23,604 nucleotides of DNA, from the NCBI GenBank assembly GCA_937891895.1, contig CALATN010000051.1, positions 1-23,604 of the forward strand, read 5' to 3'. This DNA comes from an uncultured Clostridia bacterium. Lineage in GTDB: Bacteria > Bacillota > Clostridia > Oscillospirales > Ruminococcaceae. Shown in pieces: positions 1-7,382 of this stretch. Both the position numbers and the translations under genes were made by a program. The notes under the pieces were generated by a model. That model worked only from the letters and a program-made list of their open reading frames with translations. It made no database searches and was not told the DNA's origin. Numbering within the stretch: position 1 is the first letter of the stretch; every line of letters begins with the position of its first letter.

Positions 1-656
1 GTGGTATCGACGCAGTAACTCACGCAGTTGAGGCTTATGCCGCAATGCTTGCAACAGATTACACAGACGGTCTTGCACTTCAGGCTCTTAAGAACATCTT
101 TAAATATCTTCCCAGAGCATATGAAAATGGGCAGACAGACGTAGAAGCACGTGAGAAGATGGCAAATGCCGCTACAATGGCAGGTATGGCTTTTGCTAAT
201 GCTTTCCTCGGTGTATGCCACTCTATGGCTCATAAGCTTGGTGCTTTCCACCACTTACCCCATGGTGTAGCAAATGCCCTTATGATTGAGGAAGTTATCC
301 GCTTTAATGCAAGTGAAGCTCCTGCAAAGATGGGTACATTCTCTCAGTACGACCATCCTCACACTCTCGCAAGATATGCAGAGATTGCAGACGCACTTTG
401 CCTTGGCGGTAACACAAATGAAGAGAAGATGGAAAACCTCATCAAGGCTATCAACGAGCTTAAGGCTAAAGTCGGCATCAAGGATACAATCAAGGACTAC
501 GGCATTGACGAGGCTGATTTCCTTAATCGTCTTGACGATATGGTAGAGCAGGCATTCGACGACCAGTGCACAGGCGCTAACCCCCGTTATCCCCTTATGA
601 GTGAAATTAAGCAGATGTATCTGAATGCTTACTACGGCACACATACAGAAATCTGA
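1..656 (+). CDS. adhE: AdhE-type iron-dependent alcohol dehydrogenase, C-terminal part (5' end outside window)
   Basis: The reading frame is open from base 3 and has no start in the window, so this is the 3' end of a longer gene. The visible ~217 residues are the Fe-dependent alcohol dehydrogenase domain: GIDAVTHAVEAY at the very start carries the Asp and His metal ligands, and CHSMAHKLGAFHHLPHG carries the two further His ligands. The ending TGANPRYPLMSEIKQMYL is typical of bifunctional AdhE, in which an N-terminal acetaldehyde dehydrogenase (acetyl-CoA to acetaldehyde) is fused to this domain (acetaldehyde to ethanol, NADH). It acts in the cytoplasm in fermentation. A stand-alone iron alcohol dehydrogenase cannot be excluded, because the N-terminal half is not visible. 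The next gene starts 16 bases after the stop, so the two may be co-transcribed. Confidence 0.88.
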   Translation, partial: GIDAVTHAVEAYAAMLATDYTDGLALQALKNIFKYLPRAYENGQTDVEAREKMANAATMAGMAFANAFLGVCHSMAHKLGAFHHLPHGVANALMIEEVIRFNASEAPAKMGTFSQYDHPHTLARYAEIADALCLGGNTNEEKMENLIKAINELKAKVGIKDTIKDYGIDEADFLNRLDDMVEQAFDDQCTGANPRYPLMSEIKQMYLNAYYGTHTEI

Positions 657-672
657 TAGGGAGGATTTAATA

Positions 673-1422
673 ATGAAACTTGACAACGTAATTGCAGTAA
701 GACCCAACAAAACTATCTACAGAGATGAAGACAAGTGCATTAAGGTTTTCAGCTCTGATTACTCTAAGGCTGATGTTTTAAACGAGGCTTTAAACACCGC
801 AAGAATTGAAGAAACAGGACTTAACATCCCCAAGATTATTGAGGTTACAACCATAGACGGCAAGTGGGCTATTGTTACCGAGTTTGTTGAGGGCAAAACT
901 TTAGCAGAGCTTATGCAGGAAAACCCTGACAACATGGACGAGTACATTGAAAAGCTGGTTGACATTCAGCTTGAGATTCACTCCAAAAAGAGTCCTCTCC
1001 TTAACAAGCTCAAGGACAAAATGAACCGCAAAATAAGCTCTACCGAGCTTGACGCAACCACACGTTACGAGCTTCATACCCGCCTTGAAGGTATGCCCAA
1101 GCACAACAAGGTTTGCCACGGCGACCTTAACCCCTCCAATATTATTATAAAGGAAAACGGCGAAGCCTACATTATCGACTGGGCACACGCAACTCAGGGT
1201 AATGCATCTGCCGATGCCGCCAGAACTTACCTTCTTTTCTGCCTCTCTGATCAGGAGGATATCGGCAAAAAGTACCTTTCTGCATTCTGCAAAAAGAGCG
1301 ACACAGCTTTGCAGTACGTTCAGAAGTGGATGCCCATTGTAGCAGCTTCTCAGTCTGTTAAAGGCAACGAAGCCGAGCGTGAGTTCCTGCTTTCATGGGT
1401 AAACGTTGTTGACTACGAATAA
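673..1422 (+). CDS. APH-fold small-molecule phosphotransferase (249 aa)
   Basis: The start is ATG 673, preceded by GGGAGG at 7-8 bases. An upstream in-frame ATG at 625 lies inside adhE and has no ribosome site. The protein has the aminoglycoside/choline-kinase-like fold signatures: a nucleotide-lobe segment WAIVTEFVEGKTLAEL around residues 71-86, the catalytic loop CHGDLNPSNIII around 153-164, and the metal-binding IIDWAHA around 172-178. The family phosphorylates hydroxyl groups of small molecules with ATP. The substrate cannot be read from sequence, and membership does not imply antibiotic resistance. The length of about 250 residues fits a clostridial subgroup of stand-alone APH-like proteins. 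It is probably an operon partner or read-through neighbour of adhE, and it is followed by a strong terminator at 1526. Confidence 0.8.
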   Translation: MKLDNVIAVRPNKTIYRDEDKCIKVFSSDYSKADVLNEALNTARIEETGLNIPKIIEVTTIDGKWAIVTEFVEGKTLAELMQENPDNMDEYIEKLVDIQLEIHSKKSPLLNKLKDKMNRKISSTELDATTRYELHTRLEGMPKHNKVCHGDLNPSNIIIKENGEAYIIDWAHATQGNASADAARTYLLFCLSDQEDIGKKYLSAFCKKSDTALQYVQKWMPIVAASQSVKGNEAEREFLLSWVNVVDYE

Positions 1423-1423
1423 C

Positions 1424-1502
1424 CGTTAGCCACGGTGGGCTTTTCGCCTTCGGGTAGCTTACCCTTAGAGGTAAAAGCCGTTGACGGCGGGTCACACCCA
1501 AA
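1424..1502. other. Intergenic block rich in short inverted repeats
   Basis: Between the phosphotransferase stop and its terminator lie several nested short hairpins: GGCTTTT pairing with AAAAGCC across about 30 bases, an inner GGGTAGCTTACCC hairpin, TTACC..GGTAA, and CCGTTGACGG. The block is GC-richer than the flanking AT-rich sequence. It could be an mRNA 3' structure, a small RNA or a dispersed REP-like repeat. No known RNA family was recognised. Confidence 0.3.
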
Positions 1503-1525
1503 ATAAAAAACCAATATAAAAATTT

Positions 1526-1565
1526 ACCGCCCGAGGTTTTTAATTTACCTAGGGCGGTTTTCTTG
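1526..1565 (+). terminator. Rho-independent terminator after the phosphotransferase gene
   Basis: A 12-bp stem (ACCGCCCGAGGT with ACCTAGGGCGGT, one mismatch) and a loop of about 9 bases are followed by TTTTCTTG. It closes the adhE/phosphotransferase transcription unit. Confidence 0.85.
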
Positions 1566-1582
1566 TTGATTTTTCATTATAT

Positions 1583-1615
1583 AAAAAAGGAAAGGACACC
1601 CGTTCTGATGTCCTT
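1583..1615 (-). terminator. Rho-independent terminator after tRNA-Arg
   Basis: On the minus strand AAGGACA pairs with TGTCCTT across a 10-base loop, followed by TCCTTTTTT. It lies about 10 bases beyond the CCA end of the tRNA, so it ends the single-gene tRNA transcript. Confidence 0.75.
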
Positions 1616-1624
1616 CTTATTATC

Positions 1625-1701
1625 TGGCCCGCCTGAAGGGATTTGAACCCCCGTTCTTCAGAATCGGAATCTGCTGCGTTATCCAACTGCGCCACAGGCG
1701 G
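1625..1701 (-). tRNA. tRNA-Arg (anticodon CCG)
   Basis: The minus strand folds as a 77-nt tRNA including an encoded CCA. The acceptor is CCGCCTG/CAGGCGG with discriminator G. The D-loop contains GTTGGATAA. The anticodon loop is TTCCGAT, with U33 and CCG at 34-36, and the T-arm has GGGGG TTCAAAT CCC. The first anticodon-stem pair (27-43) is a G.A mismatch; the other four pair. CCG decodes CGG arginine codons. Confidence 0.9.
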
Positions 1702-1717
1702 ATATTAAATTCACCTT

Positions 1718-1746
1718 ATTATAAACTATTATAAAAAATAAAGCAA
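1718..1746 (-). promoter_or_regulatory. Promoter of tRNA-Arg
   Basis: On the minus strand TTGCTT (-35) and TATAAT (-10) are separated by 17 bases. The predicted start lies about 10 bases before the tRNA 5' end. Confidence 0.7.
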
Positions 1747-1853
1747 CCGAATTATCTGCAAAATTATCTTTTGATATAAATGTTAAATTATGACAATGTT
1801 ATTCCGAATATAAAACATTATCAAAAAAATCGTAGTTTTTTAAAAAATAATGC

Positions 1854-1882
1854 TTGACATTAATACCCCTAAGTGCTATAAT
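1854..1882 (+). promoter_or_regulatory. Consensus sigma70-type promoter of tRNA-Leu
   Basis: TTGACA at 1854-1859 and TATAAT at 1877-1882 with a 17-base spacer match the consensus exactly. The mature tRNA begins 15 bases after the -10 box. Confidence 0.93.
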
Positions 1883-1897
1883 GCAATAGTCGCAAAT

Positions 1898-1982
1898 GCG
1901 AGTGTGCTGGAATAGGCAGACAGGCACGTTTGAGGGGCGTGTGTGGAGACGCGTACGGGTTCAAGTCCCGTCACTCGCACCA
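1898..1982 (+). tRNA. tRNA-Leu (anticodon GAG), integration target
   Basis: An 85-nt class II tRNA with encoded CCA. The acceptor is GCGAGTG/CACTCGC with discriminator A. The anticodon stem is CACGT/GCGTG around loop TTGAGGG (anticodon GAG), followed by a long variable arm and the T-arm ACGGG TTCAAGT CCCGT. Its 3' part, from the T-loop on, is duplicated at 18107-18132, which marks it as the attachment site of the integrated element. The tRNA is intact because the element restores the 3' end on integration. Confidence 0.95.
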
Positions 1983-1985
1983 AAA
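1960..1985 (+). repeat. attL: 26-bp direct repeat at the 3' end of tRNA-Leu
   Basis: The segment starts TTCAAGTCCC in the T-loop, runs through the CCA end and closes with AAA. It is identical, base for base, to 18107-18132. Flanking bases differ on both sides, so 26 bp is the full identity block. Tyrosine recombinases commonly use tRNA 3' ends in this way. Confidence 0.93.
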
Positions 1986-2019
1986 GCTATCAACTTCGGT
2001 TGATAGCTTTTTTATTTTT
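1983..2019 (+). terminator. Element-supplied terminator for tRNA-Leu
   Basis: A perfect 12-bp stem AAAGCTATCAAC / GTTGATAGCTTT around a TTCG tetraloop is followed by TTTATTTTT. It begins inside the att core, and its distal part is element DNA, so the element provides the tRNA with a new terminator after integration. Confidence 0.9.
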
Positions 2020-2046
2020 CAGCAGGACTTTACTGGTCAAAAAACA

Positions 2047-2085
2047 ACCGCAACTTCAGTATTCATCTGAGGTTGCGGTATTTTT
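2047..2085. terminator. Bidirectional terminator hairpin
   Basis: ACCGCAACTTCAG pairs with CTGAGGTTGCGGT (13 pairs, one wobble) around a 7-base loop. TATTTTTG follows on the plus strand and TGTTTTTTG on the minus strand. It can stop read-through from the tRNA and minus-strand transcripts arriving from the element. Confidence 0.75.
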
Positions 2086-2339
2086 GTATGTTCCGTTTTA
2101 TTCGCTTTTGACTTTTCGTCAGTACTTCCCTGTTCAAACGATTATTCAGCATTTTGGAATAAATTGGGTACTTTCGGGAACTTTCTAGAATCCCCGAACC
2201 TCCCATTACTACTGCATTTCAGCGTGTTTATATGATATATGGGAATAAATTGCCGTAAAAATAATGATTATTGTATCAATAGATACCGTTTGCGTACACT
2301 TCCGTTTCGGATATCTATGTAGTTGTATCGACTATTTAC
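2086..2339. other. Non-coding attL-proximal end with possible integrase arm sites
   Basis: No gene was seen in these 254 bases. The motif GGGAATAAA occurs at 2241-2249, with a near match TGGAATAAA at 2155-2163. Two further exact copies lie near attR at 17981 and 17992. An inverted repeat around CGGGAACTTTCTAGAATC (2175-2192) is also present. Repeats near both ends of an element are where tyrosine integrase arm sites and excisionase sites usually lie; this assignment is inference. Confidence 0.35.
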
Positions 2340-3101
2340 TTATTTTTCTGCAATATCGTGTGCTTGACCTAAAAATATAGGATATCCACTTTCTATATAG
2401 TAATTTTGCTTTCTGCATTTTATTGTATACAGCTGCTGATATTCATTTGACATGCAATCAATATAAACAATTCCAAAAGTTAACCCTTCTTCAACAATAT
2501 TATTGGAATAAGCTTTAATCTGTAAATCAGTTGTTTTGTTTACTTTCACAAGTCTATTATATACAATGCCACCTATATTCTCATTAGTCTGCAAAACTAG
2601 TGTTTTGGCAAACCCACTGCCTATATTCTCAATTTGAACATTAAAAAGAAAAAGAGTCGAATCGTTATTTTTTCTATTGTTAGTACCCTCTATGTAATAT
2701 GTCTTTGTTAAATCTACTCCCACAATATGTTTCTTGTTAAGAATATTAAGTTCCAAAAATGGTAGATGCTTTACTCTGTCTTTCTTCGCATCAGAATTCT
2801 TATAATATCTTATTGTGAAAAACACCCCAATTACAGAAAGTGTTCCTGAAATAACACCGCCGATTATGCCTCCCCAATAAGAAGCTACAGAGCTAAGCCA
2901 AGCAGAATTTAAATCATCATTTACAGATATACAATCTAAAGAAATTTGTAGAGTCTTTTCTACACTTATGGCTATTAACGCAATGATCAAAAAGCATACT
3001 GCTGTAAGCAATATTGTCTTTAAAACTTTATGTTTATTCTTTTTGTGCATTGGTATACCAAATCGATCTTCTTCTATTGTGAATTTGTTTTTCGTCTTCA
3101 A
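2340..3101 (-). CDS. Two-TM membrane protein with cytosolic C-terminal domain, unknown function (253 aa)
   Basis: Not recognised as a named family. A basic N-terminus (KKNKHK) precedes a first hydrophobic helix at about residues 28-46. A short polar loop follows, then a glycine-rich second helix with WGGIIGGVISGTLSVIGV at about 76-93. The remaining ~150 residues are soluble and beta-rich. The start is uncertain: the long frame begins at TTG 3101 with AGAGG about 10 bases upstream, and an in-frame ATG at 3050 lacks a clear ribosome site. The gene sits alone between the integrase and attL, behind the integrase terminator. That is a usual place for cargo such as defence or exclusion genes. Its AT-rich, lysine/asparagine-rich composition differs from the chromosomal genes at the left. 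Confidence 0.7.
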   Translation of the reverse strand: MKTKNKFTIEEDRFGIPMHKKNKHKVLKTILLTAVCFLIIALIAISVEKTLQISLDCISVNDDLNSAWLSSVASYWGGIIGGVISGTLSVIGVFFTIRYYKNSDAKKDRVKHLPFLELNILNKKHIVGVDLTKTYYIEGTNNRKNNDSTLFLFNVQIENIGSGFAKTLVLQTNENIGGIVYNRLVKVNKTTDLQIKAYSNNIVEEGLTFGIVYIDCMSNEYQQLYTIKCRKQNYYIESGYPIFLGQAHDIAEK

Positions 3102-3263
3102 ACATAATCATCCTCTCTTAATAAAACCCTTAAACTATTGCAATAAAAATCTGTAATTGTACAAACTTTAATTTAATTATATCATTATTTTTCTTAGAAT
3201 ACCAGAATGTGATATAAAACAAATAATTTATTTAGTAAATCTTTAGCTTTCTATTGAAAAACA

Positions 3264-3305
3264 ACTAAAACCGTACTCCTCAAAATCGAAAAGTACGGTT
3301 TTAGT
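3264..3305 (-). terminator. Terminator downstream of the integrase gene
   Basis: A perfect 14-bp stem ACTAAAACCGTACT / AGTACGGTTTTAGT with a 14-base loop is followed on the minus strand by TGTTTTTC. It lies 20 bases beyond the integrase stop. Confidence 0.85.
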
Positions 3306-3325
3306 ATAAGTGTTGCAAATAATTA

Positions 3326-4513
3326 TTATCCTGTTTTTGAAGTTAAATTAATGGTTTCATCAAGTTTCTTAGCGGCATTACGTTGTGCAGATTCGTATGA
3401 ATGCGAGTAGATTTGCAAGGTCAAAGCTACATCTGCATGACCGAGGTTGTGCTGTACGGTCTTGGGGTTCTCTCCATTTTCAATCAGTACACTTGCGTAG
3501 GTATGTCTGAGTCCGTGAAATTTCAGGTAACGAATCTTATCTTTATGCCTTTTCATAAATCGCTGATAGTTATTTGATATTCCACTCGGACTAAAAGCTT
3601 CACCATTTTCTTTACTGATAACATAATTGCTGTCAATAAAATCTTTGCCGTATTTAAGCTTATTCAACAAGTATCTGTGTTTGTATTCTTTAAGTACATT
3701 CAACAGCTTTTCGGGAATGAAAATTTTACGGATACCCGATTCTGTTTTAGGTTCTTTGATATATTCTTCTTTCTCAACAACCACACGACTTTTCGAGATA
3801 TAAATATATCCCTCATCAAAATTCACATCCGACCATTGTAATCCTGCCATTTCACCTCGTCTGATGCCTGACAGCAATCCAAGATATATTATAAGCTTTA
3901 TATCAGGGTTTTCATCTTCATCAGCAAGTTTTAGCATCAAGTTAAATTCGTCCAAATTGTACGCTTCGACAGGTTTCTTGTGTTGACGAGGTTTTTGAAT
4001 TTTATATAACATCGGATTAGCTTCTCTTTGGATAATATTCTCTTGAACAGCAAGAGTAAAAATAACATTGAGAAGCATTAAGTAGTTTTTTGTTGATTTA
4101 GGACTAACGTGGGAACAGAGAAAATTAACATATTCCTGAATATTTCTTGGTGAAATTTTGCGTAATCTCACATCTCTGAAGTAATTTTGCAAGCCATAGG
4201 GCTTCGAGTTGTAATATGCCGACTTGTAGCCTTTGAGTGTTGTAGGGCTAAGAAATTGCGTATAGGTAGAAAAATACACATCGGCAAACTCTCCGAAGGT
4301 TAAATTGTAATCGTGGCTTAGTGATGAACCTCTTGAATATTCCAATTCCTTTTCAGCTAAGAATCTCTTTACTTCTGCCAAGGTTGTTCCATCTGGAAAA
4401 GTTTTTGTAGTTCTTCTTCGTTTGCCATCAATATAACGAGGAAGTTCATAACTCACTTGATAGTGGGTACCAGTTTTATTCTTCACTTTTCTGATACTGG
4501 ATATAGCTACCAT
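3326..4513 (-). CDS. int: Tyrosine site-specific recombinase (integrase) of the element
   Basis: A 395-residue protein that catalyses integration and excision at the tRNA-Leu att sites. It has an N-terminal arm-binding region (residues 1-60), a SAM-like core-binding domain (about 70-175), and a catalytic domain with Arg218 in GIRRGE, a beta-hairpin Lys near KEPKTESG (254-260), His333/Arg336 in HGLRH, His359 in LGH, and the nucleophile Tyr369 in IYSHS. All catalytic residues are present. It resembles the Tn916/ICEBs1-type integrase class in length and order. The start is taken as ATG 4513, because MVAISSIRKVKNKTGTHYQV is the usual N-terminus; GGAG directly abuts it, which is unusually tight. 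The frame is open upstream to ATG 4612, overlapping the previous gene, so an extended coupled start is possible. The gene reads toward attL. Confidence 0.95.
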   Translation of the reverse strand: MVAISSIRKVKNKTGTHYQVSYELPRYIDGKRRRTTKTFPDGTTLAEVKRFLAEKELEYSRGSSLSHDYNLTFGEFADVYFSTYTQFLSPTTLKGYKSAYYNSKPYGLQNYFRDVRLRKISPRNIQEYVNFLCSHVSPKSTKNYLMLLNVIFTLAVQENIIQREANPMLYKIQKPRQHKKPVEAYNLDEFNLMLKLADEDENPDIKLIIYLGLLSGIRRGEMAGLQWSDVNFDEGYIYISKSRVVVEKEEYIKEPKTESGIRKIFIPEKLLNVLKEYKHRYLLNKLKYGKDFIDSNYVISKENGEAFSPSGISNNYQRFMKRHKDKIRYLKFHGLRHTYASVLIENGENPKTVQHNLGHADVALTLQIYSHSYESAQRNAAKKLDETINLTSKTG

Positions 4514-4562
4514 CTCCTTTCTAGAGAATAATATATCATTATTTATTGCTTTATAGCATATC

Positions 4563-4583
4563 GGGGCAGAGAAACCCTGCCCC
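4563..4583. other. GC-rich hairpin between two element genes
   Basis: GGGGCAG and CTGCCCC form a 7-bp stem with a 7-base loop, in the gap between the 276-residue gene and the integrase start. There is no T-run, so it is not a typical terminator. It could attenuate or stabilise the mRNA leading into int. Confidence 0.45.
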
Positions 4584-4589
4584 TGAATT

Positions 4590-5420
4590 TTACTGTCTTG
4601 ACATATCATCAATTAGTTTTTCGATGACTTCTGTCATTCTTTCATCTACGATTTTGAACTCAGTAATTTTTGAAAATACATTTCCGCTTTCAAGAGTAAT
4701 ATTATCTACCGATATCAGAACTAAATATCCTTTTAAACAAGAATAATCTGCTTGTCTGAAAATAGTACTCGTCAAACCCAAATCACGTTGAACACCATTA
4801 TAAACTGCATCTCTGAATGTTGTAGTAAACTTGAATAAACAAACATCGTAATTATCAGCCAGAAACGCAATATAATATTCGCCACAATGTTTCATGCTCG
4901 GCGAACAATTCATAATGTAGCCGATGTAGCTTCCGCTATATGGAAATCCCCACTCTTTTTTGAATACAAAATCCTCACCATTACCTTGAATATAGTCAAA
5001 AAATGTATTTTTAGCCAAACAATAATTACTGATGTTTTCCTCGTTGAATCTATACCTTCTTACAATCTCAGCATCTTTTTCTGTTAACGAGGTGATTCTA
5101 TAACCGCAAAAATTATATACATTATTGCTACTTTGCGGTTTGGTAACAGGTTGTGCTTCGTTAGGCTCGCTTTTTTCTGGGACACTTTCATCAATCTTAT
5201 TTTCTTCCATTTCAGCATTTACAGATACATTTGTTTCAGTTACTGTTTGAGTACTTACATCAGCACTATCATCATCTTTGTTGGTGTCATTTACAATTGA
5301 GCTTAGTTCATTACTTTCGTCAAGTTCATCCAGTATGCTTAAATCTAAATCCTCATCACACAAGTCAGGTCTGGTTGAAGGATTTGTATTTATACCTTCT
5401 TTTCTCTTTGGTATAGGCAT
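4590..5420 (-). CDS. Unknown element protein with acidic disordered N-terminus (276 aa)
   Basis: ATG 5420 is preceded by AAGGAGG at about 10 bases. Residues 1-100 are low-complexity, rich in Asp, Glu, Ser, Asn and Thr (for example DEDLDLSILDELDESNEL), and are likely disordered. From about residue 100 a folded domain follows, starting VYNFCGYRITSLTEKDAE, with many aromatic residues and several Cys. No TM segment or known catalytic motif was recognised. It lies between the replication block and the integrase, two bases downstream of the 156-residue paralog gene, so the three genes are probably one operon. It could be a replication or maintenance accessory factor; that is based on context only. 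Confidence 0.7.
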   Translation of the reverse strand: MPIPKRKEGINTNPSTRPDLCDEDLDLSILDELDESNELSSIVNDTNKDDDSADVSTQTVTETNVSVNAEMEENKIDESVPEKSEPNEAQPVTKPQSSNNVYNFCGYRITSLTEKDAEIVRRYRFNEENISNYCLAKNTFFDYIQGNGEDFVFKKEWGFPYSGSYIGYIMNCSPSMKHCGEYYIAFLADNYDVCLFKFTTTFRDAVYNGVQRDLGLTSTIFRQADYSCLKGYLVLISVDNITLESGNVFSKITEFKIVDERMTEVIEKLIDDMSRQ

Positions 5421-5422
5421 AA

Positions 5423-5893
5423 TTATTGTACCTCCTTATTATTTTGGATAAATTCGGGTATTAGTTCGAGTACTTCTTTGTATTTATCGTAATCAATAAT
5501 TTTCATGTTTTTAGCAAAACCATTTTCAACAGACATAAAATATGGTTGACCGAAAAGCAATTTCAGGGCTTCGTCAACATCATCTATGGGCTCTAACAAG
5601 CCTGTCAAAACACTCTTTAATTCCTCATTGGAAAGTTTAAGTAAATATCTTTCTTCGTTGATAATAACATCAACATAACACAAATTATCGCTCATAGTTG
5701 CTGTGATGATAACAGCTAACGATGTTCCGTCCATTGTGACATCTGTTAATTGACCATAATTATTTTTTTCGGTATTAAACATACATACTTTTTCTTTCAT
5801 AAATTTACGATAGCTCTTATATAAGCCAATTAGATTTTCCATTCCACCGAAGTACTCAAACTTAATTAATTGACTTTTTGAAAATTCGTTCAT
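5423..5893 (-). CDS. Small element protein, paralog A of a duplicated family (156 aa)
   Basis: The start is ATG 5893, with AAAGGAG about 10 bases upstream. The frame is open further, to 5998, but that part overlaps the helicase end and lacks a ribosome site. The protein is clearly related to the one at 7770-8225. Shared positions are KFEYFGG versus MLDYFGG near residue 15, VDVIINEERYLLKLSNEE versus IDIIIHGERCCIELSDE in the middle, and SVENGFAKNMKIIDYDKYKE versus HVEEGMALELKPIDYKKFEE near the end. No known domain was recognised. The two paralogs bracket the helicase gene, suggesting a role in its regulation or loading; this is inference. Confidence 0.72.
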   Translation of the reverse strand: MNEFSKSQLIKFEYFGGMENLIGLYKSYRKFMKEKVCMFNTEKNNYGQLTDVTMDGTSLAVIITATMSDNLCYVDVIINEERYLLKLSNEELKSVLTGLLEPIDDVDEALKLLFGQPYFMSVENGFAKNMKIIDYDKYKEVLELIPEFIQNNKEVQ

Positions 5894-5963
5894 ATTAAAA
5901 TTACTCCTTTTAGTTTTTGTTTTGTTCACACCCTTCCACCCTAAATTGGCAGAAGGGTGATTT

Positions 5964-7361
5964 TTATTTGGCGAATTCGACGCCTCGTACATATTCATAA
6001 CCTTTAATTTTGCATGTTACAAAGGGAATACCTCTATCGATATAATACGCCTTGTATAGTTTCCAAAACTTCTGACATTGTAAAACCTCAACAGAATTGT
6101 CATAACAATACTTGGTATAAGCTTTGTAAATATCGCTTCTTTTCATAGAGTTTTCGCTTTTGAGGTTAAGGTTGAATACAATGTATTCAGCGACAGGATT
6201 AAGTGACCTTTTGTATTTATCAAGTTCTCTCTTACATGCTGCACATTGAGAAAACACAAAATTATTCTTTCTAAGTCGCTGTAAACCTTTTAGTGCCCAA
6301 TGGAAAATGCCAGACAATTCATGCTCAAGTTTATCAATCAGTTCTACATCTATGTTTTCTTTTGTAATAGTCTTATTAAATGGAATTATAAGTATTTTTC
6401 TAAAGAAGCCGTATGATAAATCATCACATTCAGGCAAAGTGTTGAAAAGAAGCACCAATTTAGTGTGTAACTTTACACTCAAAGCATCCTTATATTTGCG
6501 ATTAACTTCACAAGTATCACCACTTACAACTGCCTTGAAAATTTCTGAGTTGACCTTTCCGCTTGAGTTTTCTGCCGAAATATTAACATTGGAATTTATG
6601 AGCTGAGCCAACCCAAAAGTTCCGCTTAGTGCTGACAAACTCGTATTAGAATAATTACCCTCACCCACGAGCATTTGAATCAGCTTTGCAAAGACGCTTT
6701 TTCCGTTACAGCCTCCGCCTACTAAGAAAAATGCTTTCTCAGCTACAGTGCTGGTACATAAACAATACCCAAGCAATTCCTGTAGTACATGTTCTAGTTC
6801 ATAATTACCACAAACTATATCAGCAATATATTTATCAAACACAGGAGTATACATTCTATCGTTATATTTGAATGGTAACTGTACAGTACTTAAAAATTCT
6901 GGGGAGTGTTCATATAGTTCAAAGTCATCAAGGTTTAATATACCGTCTTGCAAGTTGATGTACTCACCATTATTGAAAGCAGTAGCAATCCGACTCACAT
7001 CCCTGCGAATCGCTTTCAAGGCTAACTGTTCATGACTGGGCATCCATAAATCAAGCACCTGATTCATCATAAATTTAATAATCTTTCCAAGCTTTTGTTC
7101 ACACTTTAGTTCATACACTCCTTTTTTCTGATTATACAAAGCAAGTTCTTCTTCATTAGATAGCGATACCACATCAGTATTTTTCAGAAAGAATCTAGCA
7201 AAAGTATTACAGTAAAATTCATAGCCGCCTTTGGGATGTTGCTCAAAGCCAATCCTTTTCAAATACCGTTCTTTTTCTTCTGATGTTGCATCTTTTGAAA
7301 CTTCCTGAAAATCAGATTTGATATAGTCTCTAATTTTAATTTCTACTATATGGGATTCCAT
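5964..7361 (-). CDS. SF3/D5-type replicative helicase (P4-family primase C-terminal domain)
   Basis: Start ATG 7361 with AAGGAGG six bases upstream; an in-frame ATG at 7382 is less well placed. The 465-residue protein has the D5_N-like region around residues 110-200 (INLQDGILNL) and a superfamily 3 helicase ATPase: Walker A GGGCNGKS at 215-222, a Walker B-like NVNISAE at 258-264, sensor KLVLLFNTLP at 301-310, and an Arg-finger-like FFRKILIIPF at 319-328. Such proteins unwind the origin of phages, satellites and integrative elements. Compared with P4 alpha-type proteins of about 750-800 residues it lacks the primase (TOPRIM/AEP) half, so a host or separate primase is needed. A hairpin at 5930-5959 follows the stop. 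Confidence 0.88.
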   Translation of the reverse strand: MESHIVEIKIRDYIKSDFQEVSKDATSEEKERYLKRIGFEQHPKGGYEFYCNTFARFFLKNTDVVSLSNEEELALYNQKKGVYELKCEQKLGKIIKFMMNQVLDLWMPSHEQLALKAIRRDVSRIATAFNNGEYINLQDGILNLDDFELYEHSPEFLSTVQLPFKYNDRMYTPVFDKYIADIVCGNYELEHVLQELLGYCLCTSTVAEKAFFLVGGGCNGKSVFAKLIQMLVGEGNYSNTSLSALSGTFGLAQLINSNVNISAENSSGKVNSEIFKAVVSGDTCEVNRKYKDALSVKLHTKLVLLFNTLPECDDLSYGFFRKILIIPFNKTITKENIDVELIDKLEHELSGIFHWALKGLQRLRKNNFVFSQCAACKRELDKYKRSLNPVAEYIVFNLNLKSENSMKRSDIYKAYTKYCYDNSVEVLQCQKFWKLYKAYYIDRGIPFVTCKIKGYEYVRGVEFAK

Positions 7362-7382
7362 TATAGCCTCCTTAAACACCAT

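Noticed and set aside
255..710. Minus-strand 151-codon frame opposite adhE
   Set aside because: Antisense shadow of the well-supported AdhE domain.
673..1422. Aminoglycoside resistance gene
   Set aside because: The APH fold is shared by many kinases. Nothing in the sequence points to an antibiotic substrate, and it sits behind adhE in the core genome.
1943..2188. Plus-strand open frame of 81 codons across the tRNA-Leu end
   Set aside because: It begins inside the tRNA and runs through two terminator hairpins; not a gene.
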